Shown one piece after another: positions 1-12,960 of a stretch of 64,000 nt of DNA. The notes under the pieces are model-generated. The model saw nothing but the letters and a program-made list of their open reading frames with translations, did not search any database and was not told where the DNA came from. Position numbers and translations under genes: made by a program. Origin of the DNA: Ophiocordyceps camponoti-saundersi (nom. inval.) (Eukaryota > Ascomycota > Sordariomycetes > Hypocreales > Ophiocordycipitaceae); contig PDHQ01000076.1 in assembly GCA_003339415.1 (NCBI GenBank), positions 74,394 through 138,393 of the forward strand. The letters run 5' to 3'. The first letter of the stretch is position 1. Each line of letters starts with the position of its first letter.

Positions 1-162
1 CCGCCGCCCCGCGCCGCTCGCCCGCCGCCGGCGCGTGCGCGGGCCGGGCCGGGGGGGGGGGGGGGGGGTCTCAGCCTTGAGAAGGCACATGTTTTGTTAT
101 GGTTCCCCCTCTTTCTGTCTCCCCTTGTCCGGGGTGACGGGGGGGGGGAGAAGGAATGGGGT

Positions 163-199
<37 letters not shown>

Positions 200-830
200 T
201 TGACCATCTTCTTCTCTTTTGCGCCGATCAAGTCGAATCGCATGCACTTTCAGGATCAGTCAGGTTGGATAGATGAGAGAATGTCGCCCGCATTGCATTG
301 GTTATGTATGTATGCCTGTCTGTCTTGGGACTGCCTTGCGGATGGGGGAGAATAAAAAAATCACGTCTTTTTCATAGTATCCGTACTTATTATTATTACT
401 ACTATTGTTTTAGCTCTTTCAGAGGGAGAAAGAGAGAGAGAGAGAGAGGGGTGAGGGCTAAGATGAAGCTAGATACAGACATACACATGCCTATCTCGAA
501 AGAGAGACAGACATGCATATATGAGAGAGGGAGAGCGAGAGAGAGAGAGAGGGGAAGAAAAAAAGGACTATCCAGCTTTCCCAAACCGATAGAACGAGGA
601 GATTGAAGCCAGTCATAAAAAAAAGAAGTCGACGAGACAGAGACATACATACATACATACAAGAGTATCCGTAGTAGAGGTACGGATAGGTAGGTCTGGC
701 CCCCCCCCCCCGGCACTACGCTACCATGTCCGTCAGTGTCGTCTCACATGGGTAGAGAGGAAGGGGGGGGGGGGATGACTGAACTGGGAAAGACTTGGCT
801 CAGAATGGAAGAAGAGATACCATGACTGAG

Positions 831-845
831 GGAGAGAGGGAGAGA

Positions 846-893
<48 letters not shown>

Positions 894-894
894 G
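831..894. repeat. GA/AG microsatellite
   Basis: A nearly pure AG dinucleotide tract, with a perfect core from about 851 to 881. The same dinucleotide recurs at 6119-6138 and 38411-38435 and in other intergenic spaces. It is a simple repeat with no coding content. Confidence 0.9.
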
Positions 895-1834
895 CCGCGG
901 CATGCAGGTGCTTTCACTTACATCCATACTATCTATGCCTTGGCAGGCACGCAGTTCCCGAGCCCGGCAACGTCCATCGTTTTGCCAACGGATCCCCGTC
1001 TCCGGGTGTCTTTTTTTCTCGTGTCTTGTCGTCTTCTTGAATCGTCTTGCCCTTTTTCGCCCCAAATCATTACATGCTTTACCAGTTCCAGTCAAGGGTT
1101 TCTCTTCCGTCCACCCCCTTTTTTTTCTTCTTTTCTGCATCATCTTTTTTTCCCTTGTTTCTACATATATTCTCATACGTAACAACTTGTACGTGCTAAA
1201 AGGCAGTTGGCCGGACATTATAGCTTTTACATACGCCGTTTCTTACGGAAGAAGAGAGAAAAATAGGAAAAAAAACAGGGTTCGAGAAGAAGAGGAAGAG
1301 GAAGAGGAGGAAGGGAAAAGGTGCAAGGGTTGATTGCCACGGCACTGTGCATTCCCCTTGGCTATCGTCCGTCTTTTTCCTCCTGCTGCTCCTCATGCTC
1401 TGAACCACCCCCTGTACATACATACATACATATGCGTTGGATCCTCATGGCGATTGGGTCTTAATACGGTCGATTTTTTTTCCCTTTTCGCCGCTGCTGC
1501 TGCTGCTGCTTCTCTCTCGCTTTTTTTTCTCTTACCTCGGGATTTTTCTCTCTCTCCTCTCTCTCTCTTCTCCTCCTCCCCCCCCCTTTTCACTCTACCG
1601 ACCGCACACACCACCCCTTTTCCCGCCGTGCATCTCCTTCAACAGCGCATTTACCGAATCTATTGCATCCCTCTCTCTCTCTCTCCCCCTCCCTCTCACG
1701 GCAAAAAACAAAATTCGTTTCTTCCTTCTATATCTCAATTTCCTAAAAAAGGAAGAAGAAAAAGAAAAAGAAAGGATTGAACCGAAACGCCGTCTTACCA
1801 AAAAAAAGCTGTGCCAATTACCGCCGTTCCCGCC

Positions 1835-1978
<144 letters not shown>

Positions 1979-2093
1979 TCACTCTCATCTATTCCTCACA
2001 CGATCATGCTACGAGGCGGATATCCAACGACATTGACTCTCTTCGTCTGATCTTCCTCTCTTCGTCACTTTTCAACTCATCGTCGAAACCAAG

Positions 2094-5000
2094 ATGCCGC
2101 TCAAGGCCCGGAGATGGGCTTTGCCTGCTCTCTTGTTCCTGCTGCTGTTTACCATTCATCTGGTGGATTGTCAGGATAATGCTACGCCGCCTTCGTCATC
2201 GTCGGTGCAACAGCATTCCGATGCCGGCCCTACGCCGACCTCCAGACCTCGTGATGGTGCTACTGCTTCTGCCGATAGAGGTTCCGATGCCACTTCCTCT
2301 TTCGACCTCTCCTCTGCTTCTTCGTCTGCTGCAGTTACTGATAACAGTACCGATTCAGCTGCCACCGAGAGCCCCTCCGCCACTTCAGACTCCCTGTCCG
2401 AGTCCCCCGTCTCTTCGACCTCGTCGGCCGACGCCACCGCCACGGGGGGTCCCATGGACGACCCCAAGTTCATCAATGGTATCGTCTCTCCCCCTTTCAT
2501 TTATCCCTGCTTTCTTTTCACTCCTCGCTGACCTTTTTTTTCTCTCGCGTCTCTTCACCTTCGTTATAGCCACCATACCCGCTGGACAGCTCCCGCTCGC
2601 CCCTGAAATCACCCCCGGATGGGGCGTCGCCGGCGTCATCATGCTGACGACCGGCATCACTTACACCCTCGTCGGCATCAAGAACCGCTGGATACACACC
2701 TTCTTCTCCACCGCCTACATCACCGCCCTCGGCGTCGCCGTCCTCATCATCTACGTCATGAACGTGCCCGTCAGCCACGCGATGCAGGGCGGATACGTCG
2801 TCGCCGTCGTCATGTCCGGCTGCGCCGTCGGAGCCGCCTCCATGTTCTTCAAGGAGCTCACCGAGGGGCTCGGATGCGCCCTCGGCGGCTTCTGCGTCAG
2901 CATGTGGCTTCTTTGCCTCGTCCCCGGCGGCTTGCTGCGGTCCGTGCCGGCAAAGGCCATCTTCAACGCCTCCTTTACCCTCGTCGGATTCGCCTTGTAT
3001 TTCAGTCGCTGGACTCGAGACTGGGCTCTCATCGTCACCCTCGCCTTCTCCGGTGCGACGGCTACCATCTTGGGCCTCGATTGCTTCAGTCGCGCTGGTC
3101 TCAAGGAGTTTTGGGCTTACGTCTGGGACGTCAATGGCAACTTGTTCCCTCTCGGTGCCGATACTTACCCCGTCACCAAGGGGATCCGAGTCGAGACGGC
3201 GGCCATCATCATCATCTGCATCGTCGGCATCATATCGCAGATCAAACTATGGAGGATCGTGCGCGACAAGAGGGCAAAGAGGGCCACCGAGCGCGCCGAG
3301 GGTCAGCGCAACCTCGAGCTCGAGGAGGAAAACGTCGGTCGACAGGTGGAAGAGGCCAATGCCCGAGAGAGAAGACAGTGGGAGAAGGTCTACGGCAACG
3401 ACACCGTCGTCGGCACCGAATCTCGCATGTCCGACCTGGCCGACACGGTGAGCGAGAAGAAGCTCCATCATCATGACCGCTCCTCGGTCGACGTCGTCGA
3501 CATGTCCGGATCAGACATGTCCCGAGGGGCCAACAATCCCCTCATGGCCGCCGGCGACGCCGACGAGGGCAAGGTCATGGTCCGCGTCGGAGCCGACGAC
3601 ATCCCCGGCTCGCCGCCGCACGATACGTCCAGCCAGGCCGAGAAGCGGCTGTCGGTCCGATCGGCCAACAGCAAGAGGGCTTCGCAGGCCCCCGAGGTCG
3701 TGCCCCTCCCGTTCAACGTCCCGCGCGACGACCAAGACTCAGACAGCCATCGGTCTTCCATCGCGACGTACGCGGCCGACGACGTCGAGAGAACGACTCC
3801 GCATCGGTCGCGTCCTTCGCTGGCAAAGAGGCTCTCGCGGGGTTCCGTCGACCTGCTCAAGGGTCGCGTCTCGGGCGACGGTCTCGGTCCGGAAGGGGGT
3901 GGCGAGAGCTCCGATCGCTTGCTTGCTCTTCCCAAGTCTCGTCGTCGGGGTGATGACAACGATGACGATGGCGACGACGGGTCGCTGGCTGCCACTGTCG
4001 ATGGCGAGAGCGCCAGTGGTGACGGACGCAGTCACGGCGATGGCGGCGATGCTGGGAATAACGCCTGCAGAAGTACCGGCGCCGCTGCGGAACTTCCCGG
4101 TGATGAGGTCCATCCTGAGGCAGACCAACAAGCAGCTGCCGTTGCCAGAGGCCCTTCAGACGGGAACAAGAGCAAGGACAAGAAGCGGACGGTATCGCCT
4201 ACCATCGCCGTCGCCGGTCCCTCGACGGAGGCGCCCAAGGGAGGCGATTACCCGGCCGTGCCCCCGTCCGAGAACCCCAAGTCCATCGCCTCCGTCTACT
4301 CGTCGTCGGTCAACCTGACCAAAGATCGTCTCCCGCGTCGCATCTCCCGCGTCGCCATGTCCTACCGCACCAACGAATGGGCCAAGCATCTTGGCTACGC
4401 CGAGACGCCCGATCCCGAGGAGCTGCACCTCGTCAACAACCAGAACGCCAACTACGAAGACGACAACAGCCACAAGGCCAGTAACAACCAGCCTACCGAT
4501 CCATCACCGACGTCAACGTCATTATCATCCTCGTCATCCGCTCCCAAGCTCGATAACGAGCCGTCCGTGCCCGTCAACGTGGTCGAGCTGCAGAAGACGG
4601 CCGAGGACGGGACGCCGGCGCCGGTCATGATGCGCTCCGAATCGCGCGCTTCCGACGCCCCGTACGTGCCCGGCCTGTCGCGTCGGGCTTCTCGTCAGGG
4701 CGGCATCTCGCCCAGCTTCATGTCTCCGGAACGGGACCTGCCGTCGCCGATACGGAGTCCGGGATCGGTGACGGGCGCGTCGCCTCTTCGGAGACCGTCG
4801 TCTAAGTTTCAGGATCGGGCTATGGGACCTCCTGCCGCTGAGCCGATTCCCGAGGAGGAGGCGGCGGCGCCGAGGTCTACGTCTGGACCTCTTTCGCTTG
4901 AGGCTCTGCAGCGTACTTCCCTGACGGTGCCCGGCGTCGTTTCTTATAATAGTCCGCAGACGCTCATCGGTCAACGAGAGATGTTCCTCAGGAGCAAGTC

Positions 5001-5670
5001 GTACGGAAGCTTGCTCGGCGGCGTCAATCAAGAGCCCATGTTCTCCCCGACGGGCGACACGTCATCCGCCTACGGAGCTCAGATGATGATTCCGCCTTCG
5101 CCTTCACCCATCATGAGCGGCGGCGCCGGCCCAGACGCAGACGACATACCGCTCAGTCAACGAAAGGACCTGATGCGCCACAGCAGCAGCGCAGCCAACC
5201 TCCCCCAATCAACCTCGACCTTCTCCATGGGCGGCGTCGGCGGCCTGCCCCCCTCCGAAAGCACAGAGAACCTCGCCTTCAACTCGCACCAACCGAAGCG
5301 CTCATCCCTGACGCCCACGCCCGCCGCGCGCGAGGCCCAACTCGCCAGCTTCCGCCAATCGGTACAGCAAGACCTCCGATCCGGCACGCCGATGATGAAC
5401 ACGTCCGCCGGCGCTGCGCCGCCCGTCCGCGAAAACGTCTTCACCCCCGTCCAGCTTTTCAGCAATCGCGAGACGGAGGTTCAGCGCAACATCGAGATGC
5501 AGCGTAACGTCCTTATGGGTCAGAAGGAGGCTGAGGCTCAGCGCAAAGAGGTCCATAGGAGAGAGAGGGAGTTTGCGGATCGGGCGTTTGATGAGAGGAT
5601 GAGGTCGGGGGATTTGCTTGAGGCGCATCGTGAGGCGATGCGGAAGATGCAGAAGGGTGCTCGTGATTGA
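2094..5670 (+). CDS. Seven-TM membrane protein with DUF4203 (TM7S3/TM198-like) domain and long cytosolic tail
   Basis: Exons 2094-2478 and 2570-5670, joined across a 91-nt intron (donor GTATCG, acceptor TATAG) that keeps frame; 1161 aa. The product starts with a signal peptide (basic MPLKARR, then a Leu/Phe-rich core) and a Ser/Thr-rich extracellular segment to about residue 140. About seven hydrophobic helices follow between roughly 143 and 360, containing the Gly-rich helices typical of the DUF4203/TM7S3-TM198 family. The remaining 800 residues are a charged, Ser/Pro-rich, presumably disordered cytosolic tail with a basic-acidic helical end. The family is common in ascomycetes and its molecular function is not established. 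The start at 2094 is chosen because it gives a clean signal peptide; upstream in-frame sequence is only the C tract. The gene converges on the NLR gene that ends at 6679. Confidence 0.88.
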
Positions 5671-6678
5671 GTTTTCTCTCCCTTTTCCCCTGGGGATTCA
5701 TCACTGGTCCTTGGAGATTCATCTCTGGGGATGAGGAGAGTCGGTGCATCTTATGAGTCCATGATTGAAAAGAACGACATGTGAAGGGGAGCGGAAGGGA
5801 GGAGGAAGAAAGAAGCAAAAGAAACAGCAGAAAAAAAAGTCATGGTTGTCGTCTGTTCTTGTCATCAGTTTCTGCATACCATCATCTCTTACACCCCCAT
5901 CTTGTTTCTTCTTCTTCTTCTTCTTCTTCTTCATCTTCATTATCATCATCTTCTTCACCTGTTAATTTCTACTGTTGCTATTTTTTTTTTCCAACTTTTA
6001 CTTCTTTTCTTCCGCAACACGCAGACGAATGTTGATTTTATTTTGATTCTTTTTTTTGATCGTTTGTCTTGATACCAATTTTCTTTTGGCGCTTTGTGGT
6101 TGAGAAAGATGTCGTTGGAGAGAGAGAGAGAGAGAGAGTGAAAGAGTGAGGGAGAGAGGGAGGGGATGAGGGTGGTGGTTGAGTTAATTTTCGGGGATTT
6201 TTCTTGTGAGAATGTCGGATTGTTGTATATACCTTTACAGTCGAGGAGACAGGGAGTTGTCTTCAGAGAGGAGGGAAGAGGGAGAGGGAGAGGGAGGTGG
6301 AAGAAGTGTTGGCATAAAAGTCCATTATAGGGCTTTGCATCTGTGTTGTCCGTGAGAACGGGGTATATCTTACACCTTAGTCTTTATTTCATATACGATT
6401 AATGTGCTTGACTTGTTGGCTCTCACTTATGCAAAATGTTACTGTGCCTGCTGACGGGAGCCGTCGTCTAAGCATCTCTTCTTAGGAGATGCCTCAAGTT
6501 TTGAGAGTCAGAGCTTCATAGCTGTTTGATATCAACAACTGTAACATAGATACGTAGTTGGTTGACGTGTAAATATCTCAAGACTTTCTGAATCTTCAAA
6601 CCTGATTTGCTAATGCGTGATATCTCGCAATATATCTCTTTACTATTCGTCCGTTATTCGTCATAAAGCCTCGCCAGT
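5671..6678. other. Convergent intergenic region, no gene seen
   Basis: This lies between the 3' ends of the membrane-protein gene (+) and the NLR gene (-). It contains TTC-rich and T-rich stretches (about 5905-6060) and a perfect (AG)10 at 6119-6138. A 7-bp inverted repeat (GCATCTC at 6472-6478 against GAGATGC at 6486-6492) could form a small hairpin. I see no exon. Confidence 0.7.
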
Positions 6679-9600
6679 CTAGCTTGAGCCATCTTCACTC
6701 TCAGACTCTGTTATTCGCCCCGTGTCAGACATGACCATGTCCATCTCCGTCGGGCCGAGCTCTAGAAAACTGATTTGACCGGAGTTGTTAATCAAGGTAA
6801 CGACATTACTAACGGGGCTTGCAATGATGTGTCGATACAAGTCTCCTTCTAAAATCCTCAGCCGGTTTTTCATGTCCCAGGAAATCCATTTATCCGTCAT
6901 GAATAACCTGCTTCGATTTGCTGGGCCCATAGCAGTTGAGTTTCGAACTACCAGAATTCCTCTGTTGGTTATCAAGTAAGACCCATCCGGAGAAAAGGCA
7001 AGCTGCTCAAAGATTTCTTCTCCGGCACTGAATACTTTCAGAGCTTCTCCGGTCTCCGCGCTCCAGAGTTTGGCAGTCGCAAGCCCGTATAACGCTATCA
7101 TCCTATCATCTTTGGAAAAAACAGCGTTGGAGAAGGGATCGTCGGGGTGGGCCCTGAAGATGAGTTTGGTAGACCAGGTCGCTATATTCCAGAGCCTGAT
7201 AGTCTCGTCACGAGACACGGATAATAATGTCCCGCCATCATTTGAGAAGCACAGCGCCTGAACAATATCCGAGTGGCCCTTTAACGCAGTTCGAGTACAT
7301 GGCGTTCCGCTCCAGATATCGATATCGCGGGCGCCCCATCTTGAAATGGCCAGATGATGACAGTCACCAGGCGCGACGGCAAGAGCCCAGACACGCAAGC
7401 GATGCCCAAGAGGTACAAGGTTGTTGATAATTCGGATTGAAGCGCCTGTCTCTGCATCCCAAAGCCATATCGCGCTACTAGGGTATGATAGAGCGATGAG
7501 ATTGCCGTCAGGTGAGAATTCAACGATTCCCCTTTCCTCCACCTTGTCGCCGACTTGAAAGGCAACTCCTGTTCTGAAATTCCAGAGCGTTATTGATCGG
7601 TTTCGACACACAGCCACATTCTCGCCGTCCGGCGAGAAGACTACTTGTAACTTAGTGCCATGGCCGGTCTCTCCCAGCTCGAGGAGACGCACGAAAGCAC
7701 CCGTCGCCGTATCCCAGATAATTATGGCAGAGCATAGGACTGCAGCTAGTAGCTTGCTATTCGGGGAGAAGACAAAATCCGGGAAACCTTGATGCTGGCA
7801 TCCGAAAGGATTCCTGCGACGACGATAAGGGCATTCAGAAGGAGGATATTGACGGTCGAGAGGATGCTTCTTGGCAGCCGGTATATCCCAGAGCTCGACG
7901 ACGTTGTCGTCTGACATTGTCGCAAATAGCTTGCCGCCTGGAGAAAATTTAATAAATGTGTTACCAGAGGCCAGTTCAAAGCTTTGTCCTTTTTCGATAT
8001 TGCGAATGTTGGTGCCGTCGTATATGACGACACCATCGGGCGTGAAGACAGCATCCCTGACAAAAGTCACCAACGGAGTCCCAGTCGCCACATTGTAAAC
8101 ATCGCAACGTCTCGCAGCTTCGCCCGCCCCAGCTTCGGCAAGCCAGGTCACAGCGACCAACACTCCATCAGATGAGAAGGCTGTCTTGATGAAGGGGAAG
8201 TCGAGATAGAATGACTGATCTGATGCATGTTCAAAGGCCTGCAGGAAAACCCCAGAAGCTACGTTCCATAATGTTGTCGTCACCCTCCTATTCTTCGTTG
8301 ATGTTAGAGCGAGTATCTTGCTATCGGGAGAGAAGGTTAAAGCGTCGATATCTGTGAGATGGCCTTTGATTTCCCTTGGTTGATTGGCTGTGGCAACGTC
8401 CCACAGCTTGATCGTTTTCACAGCTTCGTGATTTGATGCAGACGCTAGGAGCTTGCTGTTTGGTGAGAACTTCAACAACGAGACCAGCCTAGAGTGCCCT
8501 TCAAGTCTTTTCTTCATGCTGGTGAATGCTGCGTCCCAAAGGCTGATGGTACACGTCTTTCCATTTGATGCCAGTGCCGTCGAGTCGCCATCTGAAGAGA
8601 AGGCTATAGCACTAATGTCCTGGGGGCAGCTGGGCAAAAAATCGTTTCTTCTTTTATCCCAGAGCGATATCAATCTTGGGCGGTTTTCAACCGATGCTGC
8701 ATTTTTGCCATCGGGCGAGAAGACCGTTTCATAGAATTGATGCCTTTCGCCGTTGAAAAGACGCAAATAGCTGCTCGTCTCCAAGTCCCAAAGCCTCGAA
8801 GAACCATAATGGCTAGATAACAGCCTTTTACCAGTCGGCAAGAAGCCTAAAATATCCCGTACGGGATCTGAACAGCATTCAAAAGTCCGCAGATACACAC
8901 CTTTCGAGATATCCCAGAGCTCGATCTTTGAGGAGTAGGTGTTTTGGTTTACCCAAATGTCTCCATCACGAATAACCGCCATAGTCCTCCCGTCTGGTGC
9001 GATGATCGCCTTGACTTCGCATATCGACTGCACATCAGTAGTCCCTGAACCGTCATCTGCATTCCAGAGCCTTACCTCATCCATCTGAGAGCAAGATGCC
9101 AGAAGACTACTATCATGAGAGAAGACTAAAGAGACGATTTCCGCGGTGCACCCCTGGAGATTTTGCTCAACGACGCCTGTCTCTGCATCTAAGATTTGGA
9201 GAGTCTGGTCTCGGCCTTTGGTTAACGTCATCGCTACTCGCTTTCCATTGGGCGACATAGCCACGCATGGGTGACGACTCAAATATGTAGCATGTTGTGG
9301 TGAACTAAGCTTTCGCAGTCCTGTCTTTGACCCTGTGATCCAAGTATAGACCTCATGATCCTGGGTTACCAGAGCAACCGAATGGCCGAGGTTCGAGACG
9401 GAGATGACACTGCATCTTACATCCTCAGTATTTGGCACGGAAGATGTGTTCAAATGTGATGAGATGTCGCCTGTGATTATGTCCCAGAGCGTAATATCGC
9501 GGTCTGTGCTCCAAAAGACGCGAATTCCGTCTGGTGAAAAGCCGAGCTTTGCACTGAGATCATCGTGCCCCATGAAAGTCCTTGTCATGGCTCTCGTCTC

Positions 9601-12600
9601 GATATCCCAAAGTCCAATCATGACGCCAGCGCGGCCTTTGTACGTCTGCGCCAAGAATCTGCCGTCAGGAGAGAGTCTAGCAAGATTGCCTCTGAGCCCT
9701 GGAAGGTCAAAGGTATGAAGAATGTCGCCGTGTCCTGTTGTTAAATCCCAGACTCGGACAGTTGACGATAGTAGCGCCTTGTCATCTTCATCATCGGCTA
9801 CTCCGTCCAGCGAAAGTAGCTTACCGGCCGCAGTAAAAGACAGTGAAATGGCAACAGAGACCAAAATCTGTACTGTAGCGCCCGTTTCGGTATCCCATAT
9901 TCGGATGTCTGTCTCGGCCGCTAACGCCAGTAGCTTGCTGTTCGAAGAAAATGCTACGTCTGCTGGTGGGTCGAACCCATTTCCTTGGAACTCAAAGCTC
10001 CGCAGTAGCAAGTCCCACTGTTTAGGCACGAATGGCTTTTGCAGGATCCAGCTGGACATCTGCTTTTCGAACTGTTTTCGGACGAGGCTATTCTCTGGAC
10101 TGAAGATGAGAATAGAGTTGTATAGTTGAAGAGGCGTTGTCTCCATCACTTGCATGTGTCGGAGCAGGAAACGCTTGGAGTCGTAGAGAAAGTCGTCGAG
10201 ATCAACGTCAGTTCCGGCCTGGATGTGAAGTGTTAGGACTGATTCGAGTACGTAGATCCTGTGATGGTTATTACGCACCTGAGATTTAGTCTGGAGACTT
10301 GAAATTGCCAGGGGTCCCCGAGAGGGACTCCTCATGAGGCTAAGCGCTTCAAGCCAGTGAAGCAAGTGCTCCCGTAGAAAAGCGAGGACTCCGTCGCGGT
10401 GAGGAGCAAAGCTTTGCCTGTCGCTTTCGCATAGATGCTGAGCCCAGTAAACACATGAGTATTTCACTGCAGAGAGCGGATCTGGGACCGGCTGTTTGAC
10501 GTCGTCGACGTGAATGCCTGGGTCACGTAGATTGTAGATGTCGGTTCGCAGTGTGCCGGCCATGGCTTCCAGCGAACGTGACGAGATGCCGCAGTGTATC
10601 TCTCTGATTCCAGAAGGGAACAGGTCGCCATATGCCTTTTTTCCGAGCAAGAAATCCTTGGCAGACTGATGGACGAAGTAGATGGTGCAATCTCTGAGAG
10701 TCAGAAACGAGCCGCAGAGTTTGACCATCTCTGCTAGCGATTCGTCATCGATGCCATCGGGGAACTCCATTAGAGATGTAAGTTCTGGCAAAGTAACGGG
10801 TCGGTATACGGTCGAGACAATGGCCAAGATCTGCTTCAAGAGATCAACGTCCTCCAAGTGATTCACCTGATCAAGCATCCGATCGTAGAGGGGGTCAAGG
10901 CCGGGCGGGAACATGTTCAATTTCTTTTTGGCCTTCCATCGTTGGACCTTTTCGAGCTCGCGGCAGACCAAAGCTACCCACAGAAATGTGTTGTTCGAAT
11001 TCAAGGACAGGCCTTCCAGGACAGCGTCTTGAGTCCCTTTGTCGTAGTTTTTCAGTTGGGTTAGTCGATCAACCTCGTGTCTAATATAGATATCGACGGC
11101 GGTGGAGATGAAGTCTTCGTTAAGCTCTAGGCATAGCCTGATTCTCTGCGTTGCAGGTTCGAGACGCTCCTCGACATTTGGCCAGTTACGGCTGGAGACG
11201 ACCCATTTATAGCGCGAAGACGATGAACACTCGACGATAAAACCGAGGAGCGGTTCCAAGTCTGTAACACATTCGTCGAGGGCGTCGATGACTATATAGC
11301 CGCCTTGAAGCCGCTGGTCCTGCAATATACTATCCAAGATGGTGGATAAACTTGCCCAGGTATTGACGTTCTCAAAAAGTGTCTTGCCTTTCACATCATA
11401 CTCTTTCCTGAGATGCGAGACGAGCATCTTGTTCTGATCGATAAGCATATAGATCAAGCCGCGTAGAACCGCCGATGCGCTGTTGATTCGCGAATCCGTG
11501 TTCTGACAGAAGAAGTACGAGAGCAGAGTCGTGTCTTCTTGACCTCTTGATTTTATCGAACGGCCTAGTTCTTCGATAATCCCGCAGAGAAGCATAGTCT
11601 TGCCCTTGCCTGCATCGCCCTTGACCCAGAGAAGGCGGCTTTTTTCGTCTTCAAGCCACTGTCGAAATAGGGAGTGACCGAGAATCCAGTTGCATGATTC
11701 CAACAGAAGGCCTCCCTTGGTGCTTTCGATCCGTTTCTTATCGTCTCGAGGGTCGGTTATATATAGATCTCTCAGGCATTGACGATCTATAACCGTCTCC
11801 TGATTCGCGTCATTGTCGCTTACAGCCTTGCTAAATGAAAAGAGTCAATCGTAGGAAATTCAAGGCTTCGTCCTTCGGAAATCATCCTACCGTATCAGCT
11901 GCACCTCTGTTACAACGGTTCTGAGATTTTGACTAACTTGAAAACAGTCATTGACGTGCACTACTCAAGTTGCTGGCTTTAACTTGGAAGTCAACTGAAC
12001 AAGGCAAAACTAACTTGGCTCGAGCAGCTGGCCGATTCCCTTCTCAACCTCGAGTTGATAAGGCATAACTTCCTTGATCAGATCCTTTGCGTACGCCGCA
12101 GCCGCCATGGCTGCGTAACCTCGCCAATCCTTATTCCAGCGCGCATCCGAATAGTCGCAAATACCCCGAACGATCAAGCATGGGAAGTTGTTCATCAAGC
12201 CTGCTGCTTCCATTTCGAAACACATCACATCCAGTTCCTTGGCCAGCAGGTCTCGAATTTTGGCGTCTTCCATGAAGGCGTCCGCTGAAGCGATGAGGCC
12301 ATAGTGGACTGATGGATTATCTTCCTCTTCCGTACGCTGCGGTCTTTCCACTGCAACATCGTTCGCATAGAGCACATCGGTGTCTGGATCTGGCTGGCCG
12401 AATTGCCTGCGTAGTCGTGGGTTTTGTTGGATAATTCGAGTGATGGTTGCATTGATGTCGTTCCCTTTCCTGGTATGCTTCGTTCGAAGTCCAGCCACGG
12501 CGGTGAGGATGGCTCTAGGCGGTTGATTCAAGTAATGGGCGCTCTGGAATCGTCCCTCCTGCATAGTCTTTCCAAAGTCATACTGAACCACTCCGCCGTG

Positions 12601-12960
12601 GTTACCGCTTATATGGTGGTAAGAGGGCGCGCTGACGACGACATCCCCCAGTCGTATGTCATGCCTCTCACTTGGTGCGCCGCCGCCGATGCCGACCATT
12701 AGACCGACCCGAACATTTGGAAAGGTATGCTTCATGTCCTTGGCCACCATCGCTGCTGCTGCAATGCCGTTGCCTCCTGCAGGTAAAACTGCCATGACTA
12801 CATTGTGGCTCCCTATCCGACCAAGAGTGTAATGATTGTCGTCGTTTTGATGAACCCATTTCGGCCTTTCATGTGAGTCATCGAGGAATTCTTGAGCAGC
12901 AGTGTACTCCAGCTCGATAGCACTGATCCAACCAATGGTGTATGCATTAGGGTCGGACAT
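6679..12960 (-). CDS. NLR-type protein: PNP-like domain, NACHT NTPase and WD40 repeats
   Basis: Three exons on the minus strand: 12960-12015, 11936-11891 (a 46-nt linker exon) and 11830-6679, with introns of 78 and 60 nt; 2047 aa, frame kept throughout. Residues about 8-300 form a nucleoside phosphorylase/hydrolase-like (PNP_UDP) domain with VGIGGGAPS, IRLGDVVVS, CFEMEAAG and GICDYSD motifs. A linker with CLRDLYITDPRDDKKRIE leads to a NACHT domain: P-loop GDAGKGKT near 402-409 and Walker B IDALDEC near 512-518. From about residue 960 there are at least 21 WD40 repeats, diverged from each other, enough for about three beta-propellers. Fungal proteins of this architecture belong to the NLR-like group that includes heterokaryon-incompatibility genes; they sense non-self through the repeat domain and trigger the N-terminal domain. 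What this one senses, and whether the PNP-like domain cleaves nucleosides, is inference. No frameshift or stop interrupts it. Confidence 0.93.

Noticed and set aside
6785..10129. Many open frames on the plus strand across the NLR exon
   Set aside because: They are antisense shadows of the WD40 coding sequence without domains, starts or splice context.
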